From Hyella sp964606015 (GTDB taxonomy: Bacteria > Cyanobacteriota > Cyanobacteriia > Cyanobacteriales > Xenococcaceae), in assembly GCA_964606015.1 (NCBI GenBank), contig CAZSEZ010000056.1, positions 1-18,894 of the forward strand: a DNA stretch of 18,894 nucleotides, given 5' to 3'. A model generated the notes under the pieces. The model was not told the origin of the DNA, ran no database searches, and saw nothing but the letters and a program-made list of their open reading frames with translations. The position numbers were made by a program, and so were the translations under genes. Positions 8,572 through 14,900 of the stretch are shown piece by piece. Position 1 is the stretch's first letter. Every line of letters begins with the position of its first letter.

Positions 8572-8680
8572 ATCTAGTCGTAGGAGAAAATTAGCTGATA
8601 AAAAAAGGAGAAAAACATATTTCCCCAGTCAAAGAATTTGCTACATGTTAGCTCAAAGAAAATCGAGGCAAAGGGATACA

Positions 8681-8696
8681 GCGATCGCGATATAAT
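8681..8696 (+). promoter_or_regulatory. HIP1 octamer abutting a TATAAT box upstream of the YkgJ-type gene
   Basis: A GCGATCGC octamer at 8681-8688 is followed after two bases by TATAAT at 8691-8696, 35 bp before the preferred ATG at 8731. A purine-rich AAGGGG at 8715-8720 could act as a slightly distant ribosome-binding site. No good -35 hexamer is seen. If this is the promoter, it excludes the longer TTG start at 8638, because the RNA would begin downstream of it. Confidence 0.4.
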
Positions 8697-8730
8697 TACT
8701 CGGCGGTTAATCTTAAGGGGAAAATGCTCA

Positions 8731-9087
8731 ATGAAAAAAGAAACTTGGCTTTGTGTAGAAAATTGTGGTGCTTGCTGTAATCTAACTCCCGAAGATCGAC
8801 CAGATCTAGATGTTTATCTCACTCCTGAAGAACTAAAAACTTATCTAGCAATGGTAGGAGAGGATGGCTGGTGCATCAATCTAGATCAGGAAACTCGTAA
8901 ATGCACAATTTATGATGAGCGTCCCCGTTTCTGTCGAGTTCAACCCGATACGTTTCAGGACATGTATGGTGTAGAAGCAAATGAATTCAATGACTTTGCG
9001 ATCGCTTGTTGTCGGGCTCAAATAGAGGATGTTTATGGTGACGATAGCCCTGAAATGAAACAATACAACCGTCAGTTAAGAAAATAA
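8731..9087 (+). CDS. YkgJ-type cysteine-cluster protein
   Basis: A 118-residue small soluble protein with nine cysteines, at positions 8, 12, 15, 16, 48, 58, 68, 93 and 94. The arrangement CVENCGACC near the N-terminus, then CINL..KCTIYDERPRFCR and a late CC pair, is the pattern of the YkgJ/Fe-S or zinc cluster family (formerly UPF0153), which probably binds a metal. The ATG at 8731 is chosen over a TTG at 8638: the extra 31 residues would be basic and unlike the family, and they cover a HIP1 site and a likely -10 box. It is monocistronic with a 159-bp divergent spacer to the DUF389 gene. No pathway can be assigned. Confidence 0.82.
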   Translation: MKKETWLCVENCGACCNLTPEDRPDLDVYLTPEELKTYLAMVGEDGWCINLDQETRKCTIYDERPRFCRVQPDTFQDMYGVEANEFNDFAIACCRAQIEDVYGDDSPEMKQYNRQLRK

Positions 9088-9247
9088 GTTCAGTTTTAAA
9101 GAGATTAAGCGTGCTAATTTCCGCTCTATGCACTATCTAGAGAAGCACATGAAATGTAGATTCAGCAACAGCCAAGATATCAATGGACTTAGTATAAATT
9201 AGCAGAGCTTCACCTCATTCCACATCAAAGATACGCACAAAAAATCG

Positions 9248-9333
9248 ATTTGCTATTGCTACAGAGCAAATATATAGGATTTAACACTTAAATAAACTAA
9301 TCATTTAATCTCTTCTCCTTAATGCCTTACAAT
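9248..9333 (+). promoter_or_regulatory. Candidate promoter/operator region of the aminotransferase gene
   Basis: A 7-bp inverted repeat ATTTGCT/AGCAAAT (9248-9254 and 9265-9271, spacer 10) overlaps a possible promoter: TTGCTA at 9250-9255, 17 bp, then TATAGG at 9273-9278. A second -10-like TACAAT lies at 9328-9333, about 31 bp before the ATG. The remainder of the 276-bp spacer (9088-9363) shows no gene. Which element is used cannot be decided from sequence. Confidence 0.25.
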
Positions 9334-9363
9334 AAGAGGCTACGTTAACCGACAGCTGTAGAG

Positions 9364-10548
9364 ATGAGTTTGAACTGGATTACCTGCGCGGATCGCCTGA
9401 GTGCTTTACCACCATACGTGTTTGCCCGTCTTGATGAGCTAAAAGCCCGCGCACGAGAACAAGGCTTAGACCTAATTGATTTGGGTATGGGTAATCCTGA
9501 TGGTTGTGCACCGCAACCAGTTATCGATGCAGCCAAAGAAGCTCTCGCCCATCCTCAAAATCATGGCTATCCTCCATTCGAGGGAACGGCTTCTTTCAGA
9601 ACCGCAATTACCAACTGGTACAACCGCTGCTATAACGTCGAACTCAATCCAGATAGCGAAGCATTACCACTAATTGGCTCCAAAGAAGGCTTGGGCCATC
9701 TGGCATTAGCATATGTTAATCCAGGAGATCTGGTTTTAGTACCTTCCCCCTCTTATCCTGCACATTTTCGCGGACCTCTAATTGCAGGAGGAGTTATCCA
9801 CGATATTCCTTTGTCCGCAGACCAGGATTGGCTGATTGACTTTAGCTCTATTCCTGAAGCAGTGGCCCAGAAAGCAAAAATTCTTTACTTTAATTATCCC
9901 AATAACCCAACTACAGCAACCGCACCGAGAGAATTTTTTGAGGAAGCGGTCAAATTTGCTCGTCACTATCAGATCATGCTGGTTCATGATCTCTGCTATG
10001 CAGAACTAGCTTTTGATGGCTACCAACCTACCAGTCTTTTAGAAATTCCTGGGGCAAAAGATATCGGCGTAGAATTCCATACGCTATCTAAGACTTATAA
10101 TATGGCGGGCTGGCGCGTCGGCTTTGTCGTAGGTAATTCCAATATTATTCAAGGATTACGAACTCTTAAAACCAATTTAGATTACGGCATTTTTGCCACA
10201 GTGCAAAAAGCAGCAGAAACCGCACTTAATCTTCCCGATAGCTACATTAAGGAAGTTCAAAAACGTTATAGTAAGCGCCGAGATTTCTTAATCAACGGTT
10301 TGGGTGAACTGGGGTGGAAGATCAAGCCTTCTAAAGCAACCATGTATCTCTGGGTAGACACACCACCAGGAGTTGGCTCCACAGAATTTGCTCTGGATGT
10401 ACTGCAAAATACAGGAGTCGTCGTTACCCCTGGTAATGCTTTTGGTGAAGCGGGAGAAGGCTACGTCAGAATTAGTTTGATTGCAGACTGCGATCGCTTA
10501 GGTGAAGTCATCAAACGTCTAAGCAAAGCAGGGATTCGCTATCAGTAA
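9364..10548 (+). CDS. Class I PLP aminotransferase, AlaC/DapL-like
   Basis: A 394-residue cytosolic fold-type I aminotransferase. Landmarks: DLGMGNPDG at 39-47, IGSKEGLGHL (cofactor phosphate loop) at 104-113, PSPSYPAH at 127-134, FNYPNNPT with N181, VHDLCYAE with D209 (pairs with the pyridine nitrogen), HTLSKTYNMAGWRVGF with Schiff-base lysine K243 and phosphate-binding R251, and YVRISL with R369 for the substrate carboxylate. The overall pattern (RLSALPPYVF, MGNPDG, SKTYNMAGWR) is close to E. coli AlaC, a glutamate-pyruvate transaminase. Such proteins in cyanobacteria are often labelled LL-diaminopimelate or aspartate aminotransferase. The family is certain; the substrate is not. The ATG at 9364 is the natural start. 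It stands alone, ending 13 bp from the convergent RTX gene. Confidence 0.88.
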   Translation: MSLNWITCADRLSALPPYVFARLDELKARAREQGLDLIDLGMGNPDGCAPQPVIDAAKEALAHPQNHGYPPFEGTASFRTAITNWYNRCYNVELNPDSEALPLIGSKEGLGHLALAYVNPGDLVLVPSPSYPAHFRGPLIAGGVIHDIPLSADQDWLIDFSSIPEAVAQKAKILYFNYPNNPTTATAPREFFEEAVKFARHYQIMLVHDLCYAELAFDGYQPTSLLEIPGAKDIGVEFHTLSKTYNMAGWRVGFVVGNSNIIQGLRTLKTNLDYGIFATVQKAAETALNLPDSYIKEVQKRYSKRRDFLINGLGELGWKIKPSKATMYLWVDTPPGVGSTEFALDVLQNTGVVVTPGNAFGEAGEGYVRISLIADCDRLGEVIKRLSKAGIRYQ

Positions 10549-10553
10549 CTCTC

Positions 10554-10565
10554 CTAGTTAACTAG
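10554..10565. repeat. 12-bp perfect palindrome between convergent genes
   Basis: CTAGTTAACTAG fills the 13-bp gap between the aminotransferase stop (10546-10548) and the RTX stop codon (TAG at 10562-10564, inside the palindrome). It has no loop and no T-tract, so it is not a standard terminator. It may simply reflect AT-rich sequence around two stop codons. Confidence 0.3.
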
Positions 10566-12973
10566 CTTTCTAATGACGACTGATGAGCTAGATAACTATC
10601 TAAAGCAGAAATAACCCCATCACCATTCAAATCGGCAAACACTTGGGGATCTATTTGACCAAGATTGCTGATTCCATCACTGATACCTGTTGCTAAATAA
10701 GATATATTCAACACATCAAGATTATTAACTATTGAGTCACTATTGGTATCTCCTACTGAATTAATCAACTGTACCCCAGAGTCACCAATAGCTGAGATAC
10801 TTCCCTGATTGAGCTGAATAGCTTCTAGGTTTAACACCGTAGAACTTCCTGCGATCGCAGTTTCAGGAATCACCCCATTGAAATCAACCAAATTTATTAC
10901 ACCAGTTGGAAGTGAGCTGGTACCAGCCAGGGAAATTGTCGCCTCTCCTGGATTACTAAAATCTTGAGCAGTAATTTGCCAATCTGTGGGAAGCTCAGAC
11001 GAAATCTCTAAATCATCCAAATCGAGCAAATTAGGATCGTAGGTAAAACTAAAATCTACTGAGGTAACATTTGTCCCATCATCTAGGACAACCTCAACAC
11101 TTGTAGAATCACCGGCTCCTTGACTCAAATTAGCAACACTGAGGACTCTTTGTTCAGTTGCGGCAATGGTAAACGCGGAGACAAAGTTATCACCAGCAAT
11201 GCCATCCACATCACCATCGAGAATTTCACCTGCCTCAGAAACAAAACTATCTCGACGACTGAATAAGGTCAAACTATACTCGTCTGGCGCAAAAATACCA
11301 TCTGTTTGCACAAATCTCAGAGTACGTTCTCCTGTAGCCACTAAAGAGCCTTCAACTACTCTGCCCGTACTGTTGGCAACCAATCTCAAATCAGGAAAAT
11401 TTAGCTCGCGATCAATTCCTTGATACAAATTGAGATTATCTAATTCAAAAGCTTGATTTAATTCGATGATAAAACCACTGTTATTGGCGATAATTCGTGA
11501 TTGAAAAGGCAAATAAATTGCCAGATCGTCTTCCGTAATAGTGCGATCGCTATCATGGATAACTTCGACTGTATTAGCCCCACGGGGAGTAATCTCACTG
11601 AGGCTACTACCCCCACCAATATCTGTAGAACTTAGACTAGCTAAGATCTCCGCCACACTATTGAGATCATAGCTATCTGTTGCAAAATCGTACTCAGCAG
11701 AAATGACAATCAAATCTTCGCCAAAGCTAAAATCATTGATTCTATCGGTACCAAATTCTAAGCCAAATTCAAACCGATCCGAACCAGTCCCCCCGACCAA
11801 ACTGTCATTACCCCTACCACCTTCAAGAGTATCATCACCACTATTACCTTCGAGAGTATCTCCCGCATCACCACCTCTCACCACGTCATTTCCCAGATTG
11901 CCTTGAAGACTATCATTATCGCTGTTACCAATTAGAGAATCATTTCCCGATCCCCCAAACAAAACATCGTTGCCGTCATTACCCCTCAAAGTATCGTCTC
12001 CCGCAGAGCCTTCGAGAGTATCTGTTCCCTCACTACCTAGCAAAAGATCGTTACCTTCATCTCCTTGTAATAAATCTGCACCCAAACCCCCATTTAGGGT
12101 ATCTGCACCAGCATTACCGACGAGAAGGTCGTTGCCCTCATCTCCCAATAAAGTATCTTCGCCATCATTACCTCTAATGGTGTCATCTCCAGCTAAACCA
12201 CGTAAGCGATCACCTAGATTAGTACCCTGGATAATTTCTGCTGTTTCGGTAGCCAGCTCAACAGTTGCTCCTTGTCTAGTTAAGCCAGCAATTTCATAAC
12301 CAATATCAGCCAAAATTGCCAAATCCAGATCGGTAGGAGCCCGCAGCAAATCACTACCTAAAACTACACTGTCTACCAAAGGGTCCAGAAGTAGAGGTTC
12401 GCCGTTGTTTAATTCACTAACATTAACCCCTGTAAAAAAGCCATCTCGTGCTAACTCTGCAAAAATAGGCGCGCTACCAATTCCCAAGATCCGACCAATT
12501 TCTCTAAGAGCAACTGCCAAAAAATCCGACTGATCTGAGTCACTAGATCCTAAACTGAGATTCCAAACTCTTTCGGGGTTAGCCAAAAATGAAATCGCCC
12601 CAAACCAAGGTTCAAAATCGGTAACTACTCCGCGATCGCGAAAATTAGCACTAATACGTCTTTGGAAAACATCCCCTACCTGTTCCACTCCAAAAAATTG
12701 TCCAACAGCAAGAGCATCATTTGTCGATTCGTTAAAAGGAACCTCGGCTGCACCGACAAAAATAACTAAATCATCAATTTCTTCTTCCAGGGTTATAGTC
12801 TCTACAGCACCCGTTTGTGGATTGGTAAGGCTCAGTTCTGTAAAAGCAGGAACTTCGGGAAAATCATCCTCTAATATGCCAGACCAAATAGCAGCTGCTT
12901 GCTCTAAGGCTGCCTGGTGTTCTGAAGTGAAAAAACCTTGGGTATCGAAGCGGTAGTCAAATTTAATCTGCAT
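10562..12973 (-). CDS. RTX protein: degenerate metalloprotease head, cohesin and dockerin
   Basis: An 803-residue acidic protein with four visible parts. Residues 1-235 resemble the zinc-protease-like head common in cyanobacterial RTX proteins (DFEPWFGAISF at 119-129, ALREIGRILGIGSAPIF at 155-171, LAILADIGYEIAG at 218-230). The HExxH motif reads R157-E-I-G-R161, and the only histidine in this part is H19, so zinc catalysis looks lost. Residues 260-403 are about 16 RTX nonapeptides (type GNxGxDxLxG) that should fold into a Ca2+-bound beta roll, ending in a cap. Residues 494-602 resemble an Ig-like domain. Residues 608-738 look like a cohesin (VEVVLDDG, FSFTYDPNLLDL). Residues 740-800 carry two dockerin-type Ca loops (GDTNSDSIVNNLD, ADLNGDGVISALD). 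There is no N-terminal signal, as expected for type I secretion; no transporter genes are nearby. The start is the ATG at 12971-12973. A structural or adhesive extracellular role is inferred. Confidence 0.8.
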   Translation of the reverse strand: MQIKFDYRFDTQGFFTSEHQAALEQAAAIWSGILEDDFPEVPAFTELSLTNPQTGAVETITLEEEIDDLVIFVGAAEVPFNESTNDALAVGQFFGVEQVGDVFQRRISANFRDRGVVTDFEPWFGAISFLANPERVWNLSLGSSDSDQSDFLAVALREIGRILGIGSAPIFAELARDGFFTGVNVSELNNGEPLLLDPLVDSVVLGSDLLRAPTDLDLAILADIGYEIAGLTRQGATVELATETAEIIQGTNLGDRLRGLAGDDTIRGNDGEDTLLGDEGNDLLVGNAGADTLNGGLGADLLQGDEGNDLLLGSEGTDTLEGSAGDDTLRGNDGNDVLFGGSGNDSLIGNSDNDSLQGNLGNDVVRGGDAGDTLEGNSGDDTLEGGRGNDSLVGGTGSDRFEFGLEFGTDRINDFSFGEDLIVISAEYDFATDSYDLNSVAEILASLSSTDIGGGSSLSEITPRGANTVEVIHDSDRTITEDDLAIYLPFQSRIIANNSGFIIELNQAFELDNLNLYQGIDRELNFPDLRLVANSTGRVVEGSLVATGERTLRFVQTDGIFAPDEYSLTLFSRRDSFVSEAGEILDGDVDGIAGDNFVSAFTIAATEQRVLSVANLSQGAGDSTSVEVVLDDGTNVTSVDFSFTYDPNLLDLDDLEISSELPTDWQITAQDFSNPGEATISLAGTSSLPTGVINLVDFNGVIPETAIAGSSTVLNLEAIQLNQGSISAIGDSGVQLINSVGDTNSDSIVNNLDVLNISYLATGISDGISNLGQIDPQVFADLNGDGVISALDSYLAHQSSLES
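11789..12196 (-). repeat. RTX-coding tandem repeat (27-bp imperfect units)
   Basis: This stretch encodes about 15 nonapeptides in tandem (residues 260-395 of the RTX protein), so the DNA is a degenerate 27-bp repeat. The units diverge in third positions and in residues 1-2, where GN outnumbers the canonical GG. The array therefore looks old and constrained at protein level rather than recently expanded. Confidence 0.8.
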
Positions 12974-13404
12974 GAGAACGGAGTATTTACAGGGAAAAAT
13001 TCCTTGCTATGGGGGACACTACCTCTATACTTCCCGATTTCTCAACATCAGATTTCAGCATAATCTGGGATCTTAAAGCCTAGGTTGGGATTTATGCTTC
13101 AGTATCATCACTCAACTAATTTTTTCTACAACTAGCAACATTACAAACATCTTTAATTTTTACAATAAACAACAATAAAAATACTCTTATTCTCAAAGAC
13201 ACAATAATTATTAGCTATCCCTAATAGAAATCAGCCATATTTCCTAGACATTCAATACTCTTTTTTTACTATCTAAATCAACGTATCAGGCAAACAAAAT
13301 AATAAGATATCCTCCCCATAAATTTAATCAATCACTCAGTATGAGTTGGCAGCAGCTTTGAGTCCAAATATTGACTAAAATACTCAAAAACTTAGTCAGA
13401 TGCT
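12974..13404. other. 431-bp spacer between two minus-strand genes
   Basis: No gene is seen. Just past the lipoprotein gene's stop (read leftwards) are two interleaved 7-bp inverted repeats and a small ACTCA/TGAGT hairpin at 13334-13346. The middle is very AT-rich, with T-runs at 13120-13125 and 13261-13267. A GCATAA/TTATGC pair (13058-13063 and 13092-13097) brackets a twofold TGGGAT direct repeat about 100 bp upstream of the RTX start. The RTX promoter should be here, but I cannot pick a convincing -35/-10 pair. Confidence 0.4.
13357..13398 (-). repeat. Interleaved inverted repeats 3' of the lipoprotein gene
   Basis: Pair 1 is TTTGAGT/ACTCAAA at 13357-13363 and 13382-13388. Pair 2 is TGACTAA/TTAGTCA at 13372-13378 and 13392-13398. 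The arms alternate, so in RNA they would form either mutually exclusive hairpins or a pseudoknot. Pair 2 begins only 6 nt past the minus-strand stop codon. There is no U-tract after either stem, so this is not a canonical intrinsic terminator. Confidence 0.4.
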
Positions 13405-14697
13405 TCAGTCAAATAAAAGGTCTAATCGCTGTTGAGATCTTTTCAGGGCAGCTTCTGGGGTCGACTTACCAAGTAATACGGCCTCGATCGCTCTACCAAG
13501 ATTTTCTGAGAGCCGAGTATATTGCGGAATGATAGGACGCGATCTTGCATAGCTCATTTGTTGTAAAAAAACTTCTAAAACGGGATTATCTTGGATGAAG
13601 GCTTGATACTCAGTGCTTTGCTGCGATTTTAAGTTGATGGGCAAGTAGCCTGTTTTTAAGGCCCAATTAGTTTGAAATTCTTCACTCAAAACATACTCAA
13701 AAAATCTTTTACTTGCTTCTTCTCTAGCTTGGTTAGACTTAAATAAAAAAAGGTTTTCACCCCCTATAACCGCAGCAGGCTTTTCTGCTGGAGGGATGGG
13801 AAAAACATCGTATTCAATATCTGTAGTTGCTAATTGTCCTAAAGTCCAAGGCCCAGTAACCTGCATTGCCACTCTACCTGCAATAAAGTTATCCATTTCA
13901 TAACCTCTTTCTGGTGCTGAGAGGATGACACTTTTAGCCTGAACTAAATCAGCACCTAATTGTAGAGCGTTGATAGTTCCCTGATTCACTAAATTAGGCA
14001 AATTATCACTAATTATCTCGCCACCTGCACTGTAAACGAAAGGCAACCAAGCAAAGACTGTCCATTCTCCTTTACCCAAGGAGAGAAAGATACCATGACG
14101 ATCAATCTTGCCATCTTGGTTAGTATCTTGAGTTAGCCTACTTGCCACTTGCTTCAGTTCCTGCCAATTCTGAGGAGGCTTCGTTACACCAGCTTTTTGA
14201 AACAGATCGGGACGATAAAAAACTGCTGTGTTATTGGTAGCGAAAGGAATCGAAAGAATCTGCCCGTCCAAAGTCATCGATTCCAACATGGCAGGATCGA
14301 CCTCAGTTTTGACTGGAGAATTATTGAACCAGTCCTGCAAAGGCAGCAAAACACCCAGTCGGTTCAACTTACCTGCTATCTGAGGGACAAACCACAACAT
14401 ATCCGGAGCTTCTCCACTGACCGTAGCAGCAAAAATCTTCGGTAGTTGGGCATCTGGCTGGCCTATGTACAAAGGTTCTACTTCGATGTCGGGATTGGCT
14501 TGATTAAACTTTTGCACTAATTCAGCAAAAACATCTCTATTCGCTGGGGGATTGATACCATGCCAGAGAGTGATTTTTGTAATGTCTTGCGTGATACTGC
14601 TATCAACTAAGCGATCGCTATTACAACCAGTTATCAAAACTAAACTACAGGACAGAATTATCACCATAGCTAAAGTTCGACGAACACAATTAAGCAT
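13405..14697 (-). CDS. Sugar ABC-transporter solute-binding lipoprotein
   Basis: A 430-residue extracellular solute-binding protein of the maltose/multi-sugar type. The N-terminus has a VRR basic patch, a hydrophobic stretch and the lipobox LITGC, with C25 (from the chosen ATG) as the lipidated residue. The mature protein starts with the typical KITLWHGINPP and has FNQANPDIEVEPLYIG, GEAPDMLWF and SIPFATNNTAVFYRPDLF in the usual order. It also has a DTNQDGKID loop (191-199) that looks Ca2+-binding and is common in such proteins. The ATG at 14697 is preferred; a TTG at 14715 would add six residues without improving the signal. No permease or ATPase gene is adjacent, so it is an orphan component. 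Because glucosylglycerol genes are 6 kb away it could be a GgtB-like glucosylglycerol binder, but the sequence alone does not show the ligand. Confidence 0.85.
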   Translation of the reverse strand: MLNCVRRTLAMVIILSCSLVLITGCNSDRLVDSSITQDITKITLWHGINPPANRDVFAELVQKFNQANPDIEVEPLYIGQPDAQLPKIFAATVSGEAPDMLWFVPQIAGKLNRLGVLLPLQDWFNNSPVKTEVDPAMLESMTLDGQILSIPFATNNTAVFYRPDLFQKAGVTKPPQNWQELKQVASRLTQDTNQDGKIDRHGIFLSLGKGEWTVFAWLPFVYSAGGEIISDNLPNLVNQGTINALQLGADLVQAKSVILSAPERGYEMDNFIAGRVAMQVTGPWTLGQLATTDIEYDVFPIPPAEKPAAVIGGENLFLFKSNQAREEASKRFFEYVLSEEFQTNWALKTGYLPINLKSQQSTEYQAFIQDNPVLEVFLQQMSYARSRPIIPQYTRLSENLGRAIEAVLLGKSTPEAALKRSQQRLDLLFD

Positions 14698-14758
14698 AAT
14701 TTTCGAGAGTGACAAGTCAACTAAATTAGGAAAAGAGACTAGAACTAGTTAATCTATT

Positions 14759-14786
14759 TTGATGGCATTCCTAATACCCATATAAT
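14759..14786 (+). promoter_or_regulatory. Likely promoter of the AstE-like/FAAL unit
   Basis: A -35-like TTGATG (14759-14764; TTGA matches consensus), a 16-bp spacer and a perfect TATAAT (14781-14786) form the best promoter seen in the window. It predicts a start near 14793 and a leader of about 108 nt before the ATG at 14901. The leader carries the long inverted repeat described separately. Confidence 0.55.
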
Positions 14787-14804
14787 AGTTAGCGATTTTT
14801 TCAG

Positions 14805-14895
14805 AATTTAAGGAGAGGACTAGCAGCAAGTTTAGCTTTTCAAGTTTCAAGTATTTCCTCTACCCGACTCTAGACCTCCATACCTCTCTTAAATT
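14805..14895 (+). promoter_or_regulatory. Long inverted repeat in the 5' leader of the AstE-like gene
   Basis: Bases 14805-14818 (AATTTAAGGAGAGG) pair with 14883-14895 (CCTCTCTTAAATT) over 13 base pairs with one bulged G at 14812. The stem closes a 64-nt internal region and ends 5 nt before the start codon. The only Shine-Dalgarno-like sequence, AAGGAGAGG, lies in the 5' arm, some 80 nt from the ATG in linear RNA, and folding would bring it close to the start. A CCTCT inside the loop (about 14860-14864) could pair with the same arm as an alternative. The pairing is directly visible; a regulatory role is inference. Confidence 0.45.
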
Positions 14896-14900
14896 TAGCG

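Noticed and set aside
8638..8730. TTG-started N-terminal extension of the YkgJ-type protein
   Set aside because: It covers a HIP1 site and a TATAAT box and encodes a basic tail foreign to the family; the ATG at 8731 gives the expected protein.
11789..12196. Repeat array considered as CRISPR
   Set aside because: Repeats are contiguous 27-bp codon-phased units without spacers, inside an open RTX reading frame.
11703..12299. Plus-strand frames opposite the RTX repeats (11703-11906 and 11970-12299)
   Set aside because: They are Ser/Pro-rich antisense shadows produced by the 27-bp RTX-coding repeat; the minus frame has clear domains.
14149..14445. 98-codon plus-strand frame opposite the lipoprotein gene
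   Set aside because: Overlaps a well-supported solute-binding protein, lacks any domain and has no ribosome-binding site.
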